Below are positions 1 to 11,657 of a stretch of 55,047 nucleotides of DNA, one piece after another. How positions within the stretch are numbered: position 1 is the first letter of the stretch; each line of letters starts with the position of its first letter. Position numbers and translations under genes: made by a program. This DNA comes from Branchiostoma floridae (taxonomy: Eukaryota; Chordata; Leptocardii; Amphioxiformes; Branchiostomatidae), in assembly GCF_000003815.2 (NCBI RefSeq), contig NW_023365716.1, positions 1 through 55,047 of the forward strand, read 5' to 3'. A model generated the notes under the pieces. The model did no database searches, had not been told where the DNA came from, and saw nothing but the letters and a program-made list of their open reading frames with translations.

Positions 1-1115
1 ACAGACGGCGATCGCGCTGTGGCCTACATTGCATGCTGTGTGCAGAAGAAGTGTGGTTTAGATGGGTGTTATTTAAGATCAAACGGCTTCCCATGTTAAA
101 CCACAGACTGTTTTTGTAAGAAGCAGAACAGACTTTACTCCTTACCCCGTTTCCAAAGACGGCACTGTGGCCTACATTGTATTTGTGAAACCCTTGACTT
201 GTTACTGCGCCGTTCTAAAATCTGTGTATCAGTTAGGACATTGCTTAACTGTAAATTTTTGTCCAACCGACTTAAGTACAGGGCACGGCAAAGACGAAAA
301 ATTCGTAAAAAGTACTATAGTCTAGCCTGTAAGTTTAGTGAAAATGCAAGACTGTATGGATTTATATATAGATATCTATGATAAGCAATAGTCGGTTTGT
401 CAAACGCATGACGAATCTGAATTTTTCCTTACTTTTATGATCTTGTAAGTCTAAAGTGAGAGAATCTGAGTTCTATGTAACCAAATATGAAGTAGGATAT
501 TTCTATCATCAACACACAATCTAAGATGAGGTGCACTTTATTTTCTACCCGGTTTGAGGTAAAAAAAAATTGACAGATTCTCTCACACAGTGGGGCCAGA
601 ATGGCCCTATAACTACTAAGGTATGGCACACCCACAGCACATAGATTGTATCGGCACGAGTAGACAACTGGTTTTACCACTTCGGACCAAATTCCTTCAC
701 CTATAATCACTCATGTACATAATTGGAGGTCTCACACCGCTGTTTTACCTGTATTCACTTTTTATCCTGGGTCTGAAGCACTGAAGATTCTCTGTCAACC
801 GCTTTACATTCTTTTAAAATGAAGGAGTGATGTTAGTGATATTTATAAGAGTTTTTAAAGTAAATATTGTGATTAATTTGTTTCGTCTAACCGATGTAGA
901 CAACGGAGGCTGGCTCAGAGAGTTGTGCAAGTGTATACATATATAGAAACATAAAATGTTTGATGTACAAGGTTTATCTTGGCGCATCAAAATAGAAATT
1001 TATCCATTGCATCAAGACGTTCAAAGTATACGTACGGAATCGAAACTTTTTTTGACACAATTATAAAGCACAATTCGTTCCTTATGAAGTGCGTTCCTTC
1101 GCATCCTCTCCACAG
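1..1115. other. No gene recognised
   Basis: AT-rich stretch before the first tropomyosin-like exon. The open frames here are short and have no recognisable protein family, splice context or repeats. A promoter or 5' exon of the downstream gene could lie here, but I cannot identify one. Confidence 0.5.
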
Positions 1116-3382
1116 ATGCAAGCTGTAAGAAATAAGATGGCAACGCTGAAGGCCAAGCTGGAAGAGGCCGAGAAAAACGCCAACAGCGCAGAAGAAGAAC
1201 TGCAGGCAACCAACGAGAAGGCAGACGCGGTAAGGCCTGAGTCTATGAAGAAACAGAAATTATTTTGAAGTTTTTATTTGTATGGATTTTGATATTGGAC
1301 AATGATACTTCTGACTGAGAGCATGTAGTGTGGGCAGCATGTGTTTGTACACCGGTTACCGCCTGTTTCAAGCGTCAGAATGCCTTTGTTAAAGATCGAA
1401 ATGTTGTAAAGAAGTTTCGGAAAACATGGTGATCAACATGGGGGTCAATAGCAGTATCACGGGTACTACAGGATTGTAGGCCGCCCACACCCCTTTCTGA
1501 AAGTAGTATGGTATCGCCCATTGACTGCTACACATTTTTTAAATTCAATAATCCATTTCTCTTTACCTTCAGGCTGAGAAGGAAGCTGAGAACTTGACTA
1601 TGGAGCTCCAGCAACTTGAGGATGATCTGGACGCTGCCGAGTCGAACTTATCGGGGGCCCAGGCGAGGTTGAGCGAAGCAGAGAAAGTCTCTGATGAGAA
1701 CGCCAGGTGCGTGTTTGTTTGTTTGTTTATTTCGATCTTCATTAGACTTAACAATTGCGTGACTATCGACTTGTACAGCGGTCGTTTAACCAAGACAAAG
1801 GAAATGTTTTGTTTAGGCCTACGTCACATTTCCCAACCGGGGCCCGGCCTGGCAACTTTCTGGAACAAAAAAATGACATAAAACACACCAAACTACACAA
1901 GATGTAAAGATATTATTTGTATATATTTTTGCGTATACATTTCAATTTGTCGTTTTTACAAATAGCCCATACCAGGCCCAGGTTTGAAAATGTGACGTTA
2001 GTCTCAGAAAAGTCAGCACGACGTATCCCAACTGTGCCCGACATCACTAATCTGTAACTAGGGCATGTTCATTCTATCGAATGGATGACATCCTCTCGAA
2101 CCCCCATAACTGAGGCGACCCCCGGAAAAAGAAACTTTTGGCAAAAACCTACTTCGTTATGAAATCTAGCTGGGGTGAAGAAATGAAGGAACACACAGAG
2201 GACAGTATACAGACCTATGATTTCTTATTTTTTTTCTAATCGCGCCATATATATATTATTCATTTTGCAGCTGCTGTGTATGATGTTTTTAGTATGATCC
2301 AAAATGCTATTTTAATGGCAAGGCACCAACTACTTTGGTGACGAGGAGATAAACCATAGGAGAATTTGCAAACCATGGTATACACTGATCAGGGGCTAAA
2401 AGAATTCTACGATAGATAAGCAAATTGCATCACATGTCATCATTCAATCTATTACTGAATGGTGATCCACAACGTTAACTCGGAGTCTTCTGTTTTTATC
2501 AGGGCCAGGCTTAATACTGGAAAATCGTGGTCAAAGTGATGCAGAAAAGGTAGGTCATTATTACCAATGTGGACGATCTGGGCATTTTGTCGGGCTTCGC
2601 ATTTTGTCCCGTTGTGAGTGTATATGTTTATATAGAAATCGACTTTTTTTACGTCCCACCCCAGGCGCAGCGGCTGGAGGCTGAATTGGAGGAAATGAGG
2701 CGTTCAGATGGAAGAGACGCAATCCAAGCATGAAGAGGTAAAGTGCCATTTAAACCTCTAAACAATAGATTGACATCCTGATATTTTCTTCAAGGCTTTT
2801 TAGTATAGTGCTCTGTAAAATTTGACCTTTTGTCATCGGTATAGGGGATTGTACACGCGCGCATACTAAGTTCTGTAATGCACATTATTCAATTTCCATG
2901 TGCTATCAGTATTGTTTACATCTTGCTTCAGTTTGTGTTTTGCGTAGTCTAGTTATGTTTATGTTTTTGTATAGATATATATGTATAGTGGTAGCGGTAA
3001 TATAAGTAGATGATTTGAGCGCGCCACCACTACGTCTGTCTTGTCTGTCAGTGTGAACAAAAAAACTGCTATTTGTTATTTTATGATCGCCTTGATAGTC
3101 AGAATGTCAGTGGGTTTTGATGAGAACTCGTTGACCTTCTTCAGATGTCTGACTCGCTGCTCTGACGTTCCGGAAGTCGGGAAATGACGTCAGCAGCGTA
3201 TCGTATATGGCGGGAAGACGGAACCTACCACCGTCACGGTTCAGAGGGGGTTGAAGCTTTGAATGATGTATTTTTTTCTTAACTAAATGTTGTCAATTCC
3301 CTCCCTTCCAGGCCGCGGAACAAATTCATCAGCTGGAAACTGAGTTGGACCAACAGACAGAAGCATGTGAGGGTGCTGAAGT
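1116..3382 (+). CDS. Tropomyosin-like gene, 5' exons, probably frameshifted
   Basis: Coiled-coil actin-filament protein, recognised from both sequence and exon sizes. Exons bounded by AG/GT are 1116-1229 (114 nt, starts ATG after CCACAG, MQAVRNKMATLKAKLEEAEK), 1573-1706 (134 nt, ELQQLEDDLDAAESNLSGAQ), 2503-2549 (47 nt, contains LENRGQSDAEK), 2665-2737 (73 nt, AQRLEAELEEM then QMEETQSKHEE in another frame) and 3312-3382 (71 nt, AAEQIHQLETELDQQTEACE). Sizes 114, 134 and 71 equal classical tropomyosin exons. 47+73 is two more than the classical 118-nt exon, and each of these two exons needs one base removed to keep the coiled-coil frame. The 126-nt exon is not seen, as in short isoforms. Later exons are not visible beyond the gap at 3619. 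Either a decaying paralogue or a gene with assembly base errors. The family call is firm; functionality is uncertain. Confidence 0.78.
1814..2010. repeat. Imperfect inverted repeat in intron, possible MITE
   Basis: Within the tropomyosin-like intron, the left arm near 1820-1860 (ACGTCACATTTCCCAACC, then a GGGCCC-rich stretch) is repeated in inverted orientation near 1963-2005 (ACGTCACATTTTCAAACC on the minus strand). There is no ORF. No clear target-site duplication was found, so the mobile-element reading is tentative. Confidence 0.4.
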
Positions 3383-3618
3383 GTGAGTATGACGAAAGTT
3401 AAGCCTGGGGCACAACCCGCCGTACGTTTTTTGTGGAGGCCACGTCCGCCACGTATTCCTGAAAACGTTCAGTCTGTACATGGCAGGTGCGTCGCCCGTA
3501 CTGGCACGTACGGAGGGCGAATCCGCAGCCCGAACGCAGAGAAAGTTCTGCATGCACTTAAATTTCTACGGCGTGTCTGCGTGCTCCCAAATCCGTGGGA
3601 TTGATTCACACTCCGATT

Positions 3619-3718
3619 NNNNNNNNNNNNNNNNNNNNNNNNNNNNNNNNNNNNNNNNNNNNNNNNNNNNNNNNNNNNNNNNNNNNNNNNNNNNNNNNNN
3701 NNNNNNNNNNNNNNNNNN
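3619..3718. other. Assembly gap (100 N)
   Basis: A run of exactly 100 N, the usual placeholder for a gap of unknown size. It joins tropomyosin-like intron sequence to the 3' end of a zinc-finger unit, so the join may be biological or an assembly choice. Confidence 0.99.
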
Positions 3719-4441
3719 ACTGAGGAGGAAAACATGTAAGTGTTATCAGTGTAACTACTTTGCAGCTAGGAAATCTCACCGCTATCTACTTTTTATATAC
3801 AAAAAAAAAAGAAACAAACTAAATAGTGTGACAAATGTACAGCGTTCAGATTTACTTACCTACATAGTTCCTTGACCTCCAGGTCATGCGCTCAGTCAAC
3901 CTGATGCTTTTGAAAGTATAACAGCTCATACAGGCGACAGATATAGAGGTTTACTTTTAACTGCAGCTAGGTGTCGTTGCTAACAATGCAGTCCCAAACG
4001 TAAAGTACTGCCACATACATATATATATGTAACTCTATGGATGTAGGTTTTGTACTTAAGATAGTAGCCATGATAGATGTGCTCCTTTCTTTTGTGTTGA
4101 CCGCTGATTTGTTAATAACATTTATGTAAGAAAGCCTTTTTAAAATCGCACTGTAAACATAATATAGATGTAGGTTTTAGCCTTGAGATAGTTTCCATAC
4201 GATGTTTGTTTTTTCATTCATTCATGTCGGTATTAATTTGAATACTGGAATATTTTGGTATATTTGCATGCTTTAGTCTACTTTATTTGATAGAAGGATC
4301 TAACATTCCCAGCTATATAGTTTATATGTACCGATGTGTATGCTATACATGTTTTGTATTCGTAGCGTTTAAGCTTATAGCAATAAAGGTGATATTGACA
4401 TGTGTAAAAGCAAAATTTTGGCAGAGCTAATTCAAAATAAA
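3719..4441 (+). pseudogene. 3' end of a lost zinc-finger unit (decayed fingers and poly(A) signals)
   Basis: Immediately after the gap the plus strand reads KCYQCNYFAARKSH, a decayed C2H2 finger, then AHTGDRYRG, a relic of an inter-finger linker. The same relics lie downstream of the other ZF genes. AATAAA occurs at 4382-4387 and 4436-4441. The stretch is the reverse-complement counterpart of about 14200-14985, the tail of gene D. The coding part of this unit is absent, in or beyond the gap. Confidence 0.75.
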
Positions 4442-4857
4442 GGAAGCAAAGACAGTAATTGTGTGTTGGTTTATATCGTCTGATAATTCTAACTCCATTT
4501 CCTACCAGGGCGTAATTTTGACATGAGAAATAACATAATTTTTGGAAAAAATGTTAACCAAGCCAAATGTCAGGTGTTGATATGAAGCGCAATAGCATCG
4601 TTGTACTAAGTTGTAGCAGTGTTTCAAGAAACCCTGCGCATATCGGATTTCACCTGGCTTGGACTAACCGTCAAAACCTGACAATCTGTGACGTATAAAT
4701 TGTGGTAGAACATTTGTTTTCTTTACTAGGAGATCTCCATTAGTGTTGAAATACATCCACTAGTCTTTCTGGAGTCTTGTTTCATAAAATACTTGAATTA
4801 TAACCACTACTAATTCATTTATAGCGTTATTTTTGCAAGGTTTAAAACAAGAAGAGT

Positions 4858-5054
4858 AAAGCGCTATGCGGCGATCTTTGTTTTGACCTATGTAGCATCA
4901 GGTTTGTGACCTTTCACCTTTACCCCATTAGTGCGAGCTGATGTCCGCCATCTTGTTTTGTGGCTCGTCTTGCGCTTTTCATATCCTCAAAACTGAAGCG
5001 ATTTTTACCGATTTGTAGGAGTTTTGGACACCGCTTACTACAGTAGACCTACAG
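4858..5054 (+). promoter_or_regulatory. Gene A promoter region and noncoding exon 1
   Basis: Conserved block shared by the ZF units. It holds a CRE/YY1-like element (GATGTCCGCCATCTTG, 4940-4955) and ends with CCTACAG followed by donor GTAAGA at 5055. The exon would splice to acceptor ATTTTAG at 5879, just ahead of the gene A start codon. The transcription start is not determined. A short upstream ATG frame (MRRSLF) begins at about 4866 if transcription starts before it. Confidence 0.65.
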
Positions 5055-5881
5055 GTAAGACTACTAATTATAGTGAATACTGCCTGGCTGGTGCTTGTTG
5101 GGCGGTAAATTACAATTAGAGGTGTGTTTGCGATCGGTAGTCGATGGGGAGGGGGGCATTCAAACTAATGTGTGAAATGTAACGACTGCCAAATATCTTT
5201 TTGCATCTCAAATATGCTCCCAGACATCACGAAAATAATAATAATATAAGTTAAACATTAAGGAACGATCGTTATATTCGTGGATCATGATGCGAATCTT
5301 TTTTTCTTGTAGTGACCTGCCTACCATTTTTTGGTGCGCAGCTATGGAAGTCAATTCCGTTTTGTATACAGTGATTATTCTCGCCAAGAGCCTGTAGTGC
5401 CAGTGAAATGTGTTTTCCACCTGACTGATGCCAGATGGCGCAAATAGTGCTATATTATTATTATTTGCGTGTCCTGGACTCTTCTATTACACCATTGCAC
5501 AGTCTGTGCTTACTGTAAGTCATGTTCATTGAATCATTCTACCACAAACATAAGGTCAAAAACCTCTGGAGGTGCTTGTGTATATAGATACCATAGATTG
5601 TTATGTGTCTATGTATCTGTATTGTTGTGTTGTATGCATTCGTTTTTTACTATGAGTCAATTCGTGCCTGTGAATAAACAAATACTATGTTGTTCAGGTG
5701 TTGTATCCCCTAATTAATACATATCCAAATCTTTTTACTGGAAAAACAATTGAGGAGCTAAAACAGGCAAAAACAACTTTCACAGAAGACTTTCTTATGG
5801 CGTTTTTTTCTTCTTTATAAAATAATTGAATAAAAATTATGTTTTTTTTCTCATACTTGTTTTTTTCTAATCATTTTAGAG

Positions 5882-7618
5882 ATGGCGGAGTTCGCTTGTG
5901 TGCCTCCTGTTAAAGAGCTTCATGCGGAACAAACTGTGAACGAGACGCACATCAAAGAGGAGCCGGCAGGAGACGCTGGATGGCAACAGGATGGACAAGA
6001 GAACGTGCTGTGGCAGGAAACGTACAGAGAGGACCAGGAAACTTACAACGGCTACAGCACAAACCAACCAACCGGACATCCTTGGAACGAGACTTACAAC
6101 AGTTGGGAGCAGACAACAGACACGGGATGGCAGCAGGACGAGGAAAGGGGCGTTCCAAACGACGGAACGTGCGGTGTAAAAACAGAAATGGAAGAGTCCA
6201 GCTGTGAGCTTTCTACTCGACTAATATATACTGGGCATTCTGGGAAGGAGATGGACTGTACAGAACACCCTGGGAAGGAGAGTGACAACAGGGAGACCCA
6301 GACAACAGCCATGGGCCTGCAGCAGGAAACGTGTGATGCGAACTTTCCCCAACCTGACAACACATCGACCTCACACGAGAGCAAAGGCAATTTGGGAAGG
6401 CATTTGGTTAAAACAACTGGTGCGAAACCCTACAAGTGTGAAGAGTGTGGGTACAGGACAGGTAAAAGGTCTGACTTATCCCGACATATAAGAACCCATA
6501 CCGGAGAGAAACCCTTTAAGTGTGTCCAGTGTAACTATTCTGCTTCACAAAAATCACATTTGGAGCAACATGTAGCAAAACACACCGGTGAGAAACCCTA
6601 CATGCGTGGTGAGTGTGGGTACAAGACAGCTCAAATGTCCGAATTATCCCGACATATGAGAACCCACACAGGAGAAAAACCCTACATGTGCGACCAGTGT
6701 GACTATTCTGCTGCAGTGAAGTCCCACTTGGACCGACACCTAAGAAAACACAGTGGTGAGAAACCCTACATGTGTGGGGAGTGTGGGTTCAGGGCAAATT
6801 ATAAAGTAAGCTTATCCCGACACATGAGAATCCATACAGGAGAGAAACCCTACAAGTGTGACCAGTGCGACTATTCTTCAGCACAAAAGTGGAACTTGGT
6901 CCAGCATCTGTCACAACACAGAGGTGAGAAACCCTACATATGCGGGGAGTGTGGGTACAGGACGGCTAGGAAAGACGATTTATCCCGACATATGAAAACC
7001 CACACAGGTGAAAGACCCTACATGTGTGACCAGTGTGACTATTCCGCTGCACGGAAATCCTATTTGGACAATCATCTAACACAACACACTGGTGATAAAC
7101 CCCACTTGTGTGGAGAGTGTGGGTACAGGACAGCAAAAAAGTCTCATCTAGCCGAACATTTGAGAATTCATACAGGAGAGAAACACTACATGTGTGGGGA
7201 GTGTGGGTACAGGACAACTCAAAGGTCTAACTTATCCCGACATATGAGAACTCACACTGGAGAAAAATCCTACAAGTGTGGCCAGTGTGACTATTCAGCT
7301 GCAGATAAATCTGCTTTAGACAGCCATCTAGCAAAACACACCGGTGACAAACCCTACATGTGTGGAGAGTGTGGGTACAGGGCAAATTATAAAGTAAGCT
7401 TATCTCGACACATGAGAACCCATACAGGTGAAAGACCCTACAAGTGTGACCAGTGTGACTATTCCGCATCACAGAAACAGCATTTGATCGACCATCAAAC
7501 AAGACATTCCGGTGAGAAACCCTACATGTGTGGGGAGTGTGGGTACAGGGCGGCTCAAAGATCTACCTTATCCCGACACATGAAAACACATACAGGAGAA
7601 AAATCGCTACAAATGTGA
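5882..7618 (+). CDS. Class I poly-C2H2 zinc-finger protein A
   Basis: 578 residues, the only complete plus-strand ZF gene here and a likely nuclear DNA-binding regulator. The start ATG follows acceptor ATTTTAG by two bases and is shared with paralogues (MAEFACVPPVKELHAEQ). Residues 1-180 are acidic and not fingers; they hold HIKEEP and GVKTE, both fitting the SUMO-acceptor pattern. From about residue 180 there are 14 fingers joined by TGEKP-type linkers, alternating between a GECGYR type and a DQCDYSAA type. Finger 3 has lost its first zinc ligand (Cys to Arg, codon 6605-6607). The ORF ends in EKSLQM because of an extra T near 7604; paralogues read EKRYKCD there, and decayed fingers follow. 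No KRAB, BTB or SCAN domain is seen. The specific targets are unknown. Confidence 0.93.
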   Translation: MAEFACVPPVKELHAEQTVNETHIKEEPAGDAGWQQDGQENVLWQETYREDQETYNGYSTNQPTGHPWNETYNSWEQTTDTGWQQDEERGVPNDGTCGVKTEMEESSCELSTRLIYTGHSGKEMDCTEHPGKESDNRETQTTAMGLQQETCDANFPQPDNTSTSHESKGNLGRHLVKTTGAKPYKCEECGYRTGKRSDLSRHIRTHTGEKPFKCVQCNYSASQKSHLEQHVAKHTGEKPYMRGECGYKTAQMSELSRHMRTHTGEKPYMCDQCDYSAAVKSHLDRHLRKHSGEKPYMCGECGFRANYKVSLSRHMRIHTGEKPYKCDQCDYSSAQKWNLVQHLSQHRGEKPYICGECGYRTARKDDLSRHMKTHTGERPYMCDQCDYSAARKSYLDNHLTQHTGDKPHLCGECGYRTAKKSHLAEHLRIHTGEKHYMCGECGYRTTQRSNLSRHMRTHTGEKSYKCGQCDYSAADKSALDSHLAKHTGDKPYMCGECGYRANYKVSLSRHMRTHTGERPYKCDQCDYSASQKQHLIDHQTRHSGEKPYMCGECGYRAAQRSTLSRHMKTHTGEKSLQM

Positions 7619-8350
7619 CTAGTTTGACTATTCTGTTGCAAAAAATCTCCTTTTACCTACATGTAAGAAAGCACACCAGTAAAAAGAGATGTGCGAAGTG
7701 TGGATACAGCATAACTAAAAACAGTGTATAATCTAAGCATATAAGAAACTACAGGACAATTCCAATGTCTTCCACATAAGTGTTATCAATCGAACTACTT
7801 TGCAGCTAGGAAATCTCACCGTTATCTACTTTCCTTATATACCAAAGAAAGTAAATCCACAAGTGTGACAAATGTACAGCAAACAGCTTTACCTACCTGC
7901 GTAGTTCCTTCATATGGTGAAGGGGAGGGGGGGGGGGGTGCAAGGCAACCAGCAGGATCTTTTTGACATGTAAGAGCGATAGGTGTAGAGCATGCAACTT
8001 TGTCCTTTTGAAACGTGAAAAGCTGTAAGGTGGAAGACCCCGAATGGAATGTGAACTTTTGTCTTTATCTGTACCTGGGACTGAGACTGACTTTGGTTTT
8101 TGTTTTGTTTTGTTTGAAACTTTGTTTATTCATGAAAGCTCAGATCGGCCTACTCTGTGGTAATTTTTGTCTTAATCTGCACCTGGGCCCGAGAACTACT
8201 CTGTGGTAAGCAATTCACAGAAAATACATGAGAGGCAGACATGTCCCAGTGTGCTTGCGCATGTGACAAATCGGACTAAAACCTAGTGTAAAGCGAGTGT
8301 AATATAGGTTCTGTACGTATAGGTTTAGTACACACAGTAGTATAGTAGGG
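7619..8350 (+). pseudogene. Gene A 3' UTR with decayed zinc fingers
   Basis: Out-of-frame and stop-broken finger relics continue past the gene A stop: a DYSVA-type finger at 7620-7670, a KKRCAKCGYSITK frame near 7680-7720, NYFAARKSH near 7795-7820, and CRACNFVLLKREKL near 7980-8030. The segment to about 8280 is an inverted copy of 36990-37510, the tail of unit I. No separate gene is seen. Confidence 0.7.
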
Positions 8351-8524
8351 ACACGCTGCTATTATTTATTCAGGCGCAAAGCAGGCGCAGGTCAGAGGTC
8401 ATCGTCTGACGGCCTAGTCTAGGGGTATTTTCTGAGCTCTGGGTAGGGGTGAAAGAGGGGTCAAGTCGAACTTTTGACCCACCAAGGTAACTATGACACC
8501 CCCCTAAGTGACCCCTCCCCCTTA

Positions 8525-8624
8525 NNNNNNNNNNNNNNNNNNNNNNNNNNNNNNNNNNNNNNNNNNNNNNNNNNNNNNNNNNNNNNNNNNNNNNNNNNNN
8601 NNNNNNNNNNNNNNNNNNNNNNNN
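8525..8624. other. Assembly gap (100 N)
   Basis: Exactly 100 N. It cuts through the coding exon of ZF unit B. The sequence on its other side is not zinc-finger sequence. Confidence 0.99.
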
Positions 8625-8726
8625 GCATCCAGTGTCTCCTGTCTCCTCCTCTTTGATGTGCGTCTCGTTCGCAGTTTGTTCCGCATGAAGCTCTTTAACG
8701 GGAGGCACACAAGTGAATTCCGCCAT
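8625..8726 (-). CDS. Class I zinc-finger gene B, N-terminal fragment
   Basis: The minus strand from 8726 reads MAEFTCVPPVKELHAEQ, then HIKEEETGDTG, the class I N-terminus, and then runs into the gap after 34 codons. Beyond the gap (8524 downwards) the frame does not continue into fingers but into sequence resembling the flank at 41530-41660. Either the gap hides the rest of the gene or the unit is truncated here. Its first exon is at 9804. Confidence 0.75.
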
Positions 8727-9680
8727 CTCTGAAAAGATGATAATATAGGAAAGAGTAAGACCAATTCATTTACCTCCTTAATCAGTTAAAAAAAATGGAA
8801 AAATCGCCAAGAATTTACATGGAGAATTCTACTAAACAAACTGCAGTGTTTGGGAGATCAATATTTTTTCCCAGTAAGAAGTAATATTTCCTAGAGGACA
8901 TAACACTGTTCGCGATTTCTGCACCATTCTTATGGTATTGGGGAGCCAGTATATTTCCGGATTTGCGCAAAACATTTTTTCCTTGGCAAATTTTGATCAT
9001 AAAAATGTAGGTTTCTGCAAGAGAGAGCGAAGCATGTATATTTTTAAAATCTTGCCGAAAATTGTGACCTTTGTCATACTTTGACCTGTAATCGACCTCC
9101 ATGTTCGACCTCCATAGTGGACTGATCCATTAGGAGACGGGGTGAAATCCTGACATCATGACCCTCATTTGACTGTAGCTCGTTGAAACAGCAGAGTTTC
9201 AACTCGGGCCTTTTTAACCAAAACAAACCTGACAAATCCAACTGCAGTGGGGGTAAAGACCTGAGGTTTGAAATGTGTTAGCAAGTGATTGTTTTGGGTG
9301 GTTTAACCATGTATGGAGATTCATTTAGTAGTCTCTACCCTATTATGACGTTCAGAAAACATACAGCAGTATTCAGGTGTAAATTCGTAATCAAACTCAT
9401 ACAGTATCAAACCTGACGTATATATCTTCCAGTCATCACTGTCTCCGCCTATCTGTTTTGAAGAGAAGATTCTCTACTGATGTATTCAGCACGGTTCAAA
9501 GTGGAGACTACACCCCCGTGGGTAGATTGGACTAACCCGTGAGCAGATGTAGAACAGAACTAGAACTAGCTCAGACTACAATGAAGATACACATGGAGTA
9601 GGAAGCTTGGGGTTTATGTGTTCCTTGACCAATACCAAATACTAGAGATATACCAAATAGTACTTGAGATTTACCCCCCC

Positions 9681-9707
9681 CCCCCCCCTCACACACACAC
9701 ACACACA
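9681..9707. repeat. C-run and (CA)n microsatellite
   Basis: A run of C is followed by about eight CA units in the intron of unit B. Simple repeat with no coding role. Confidence 0.85.
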
Positions 9708-9803
9708 AGACCATCAACTACAGATCGCAAACAGGATTCTAATTCTAATTTACCGGTGAATAAGCCCAAATCAGGCAGCTTTAACGACAATCACATGTCT
9801 TAC

Positions 9804-9990
9804 CTGTAGGTCTACGGTAGAAAGCGGTCTCCAAAACTCCTACAAATCCGTAAAAATTGCGTCAGTTTGGAGGATTTGAAAAACGCAAGACGTGACGCAA
9901 AACAAAATGGCGGACGTCAGTTCACAAACGGGGTAAAGGTGAGAGGTCAGAAACCTGATACTTAATAGGCCAAACCACAGATCGGCGCAT
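9804..9990 (-). promoter_or_regulatory. Unit B promoter region and noncoding exon 1
   Basis: Homologous to the other units' first exons. On the minus strand the exon ends CCTACAG at 9804, followed by donor GTAAGA. CTGACGTCCGCCATTTTG lies at 9903-9920, an intact CRE/YY1-like element. The coding start is about 1.1 kb downstream. Confidence 0.6.
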
Positions 9991-10142
9991 AACGCTTTAC
10001 ACTTCTGGTTGTGAACCTAGCAAAAATAACGTTATAAATGAAATAGTAGTGGTTATAATTCATGTAGCCAAGGACGTTATATCCTTGATGTATCTTATGT
10101 AAAAGGACTCCGAAAAGAGTAGTGTATGTATTTCAAGACTAA

Positions 10143-10511
10143 GGCCACAGCAAGTAAATTTTATGGATGACATCCTCTGCAGACTGCAAAAATAGTGCGA
10201 TAGGGCGAAAAACAAACGAGATGGGTGAAAAAAAAACAAGATGGCTACATTTCAAAAATAGGCACCATAAAGTTCCATATTGGTGTCAATTTTACAACTA
10301 TTCAATAAGTTTCATTTCTACAACCACAGTCCCGGGTACCTCGCAAGTGTCACTTCTACAAGTACAATTATTAGGCGACAACACAATATATTTGCTCATT
10401 TTGGTACTTTATCGTCACCTTGACTATCCCTGCAGAAGAAAAAAAATTCTGAAATCAGGCGAAAATTAATGCGTGCGCTGATGTCCTCCATAAAATTTAC
10501 TTGCTGTGGCC
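10143..10511. mobile_element. Harbinger-type MITE (369 bp)
   Basis: Terminal inverted repeats of about 33 bp begin GGCCACAGCAAGTAAATT at the left, with the exact reverse complement at the right. They are flanked by TAA on both sides (10140-10142 and 10512-10514). The paralogous units read CACTAATGG at this point (for example near 13963 and 36140), which is the empty site. A 3-bp TAA/TTA duplication is typical of PIF/Harbinger elements. There is no transposase, so it is non-autonomous. It sits in the flank upstream of unit B. Confidence 0.82.
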
Positions 10512-10865
10512 TAATGTAAATTCCTCAATAAACAAAACAAACGTTCTACCTCAATTTCTACGTCTCAGATTCTGTTAGTTTTTGACGGTCACGCCAAGCC
10601 AGGTGGAATCCGATATGTACCATGGATTTCTTCTTCATTTCACGTTTAGTTCTTGAGACACTGCTGCCACACGGATGCTATTTCACAACGATTCAATTCA
10701 ACACCTTCTTATTACATTTCTTCAGGACATTATGTTATTTTTTTATTAAAATTACGCCATAGTAGGAAATGTCTATAGTTCTTAAGCTTCGAAGGCAAGG
10801 GAGTCAGAATTGTTAGACGATATGAACCAACACCAAAGCAAATTACTGCCTTTGCTGACACTTAG

Positions 10866-11657
10866 TTTATTTTGAATGAGCTTTACCAAAATTATGCTCA
10901 GTACCATCTATACTGCTATGAGGTTAAATAATGCGAGTAAATGTTTACAAAACATTATTGCATGTATAGTATACAAATCGGTGCGTATAAATAGAAATGT
11001 TAGATCGTTCTATCAAATAAAGTAGGAAAGCGCAAGTAAGTATACCAATGTTGACATAATACCGACATGTGCATATTTGATGAAAGAAAAGATCGTATCG
11101 AAACTATTTCAAGTCTAAAACCTACGTCTATATCATCGGTACAGTGCGATTTCAAAAAGGCTTTCTTACATAAATGTTATAAACAAATAATCGGCCAACA
11201 CAAAAAACAGGAGCACATCTATCATGGCTACTATCTCAGGTACAAAACCTACGTCTATAGAGTTTTTGGTGTAACCATATCTATGTTACGTATGTGGCAG
11301 TACTTTGCGTTTGGGGCTGCATTGTTAACAGCGACACCTAGCTGCAGTTCAAAGTAAACCTCTACATCTGTCGCCTGTATGAACTCTTACATATTGAAAA
11401 GATCAAGCTGACTACCCCCCCCCCCCTCATGACCTGGGGGTCAAGAGACTACGTAGGTAGGTAAAGCTGTTTGCTGTACATTTGTCACACTTTTGTTTGT
11501 TGTTTTGGTATATAAAAAGTAAATAATGGTGAGATTTCCTAGCTAGCTGCAAAGTAGTTACACTGATAACGCTTATGTGGTTTTTCTCCTCTGTGGGTTC
11601 TTATAAGTTTTGCTTTTTGGACATTTGAGTTGCCTTGTTACAGCACACTTTGCACCT
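10866..11657 (-). pseudogene. Gene C 3' UTR with decayed fingers
   Basis: Downstream of the gene C stop the minus strand keeps broken finger relics (around 11520-11650), then the conserved 3' flank, with AATAAA on the minus strand at 10866-10871. The spacing to the next unit's promoter (B) matches the other units, apart from the MITE. Confidence 0.6.

Noticed and set aside
199-381. Small ORF of 60 residues in the left flank, and others at 435-710 and 1021-1209
   Set aside because: No family, no codon bias that I can see, no splice or poly(A) context.
5882-7618. Calling the ZF proteins KRAB-ZNF, PRDM or CTCF relatives
   Set aside because: No KRAB, SET or other known domain is visible in the N-termini, and the finger sequences are lineage-type CGY/CDY fingers.
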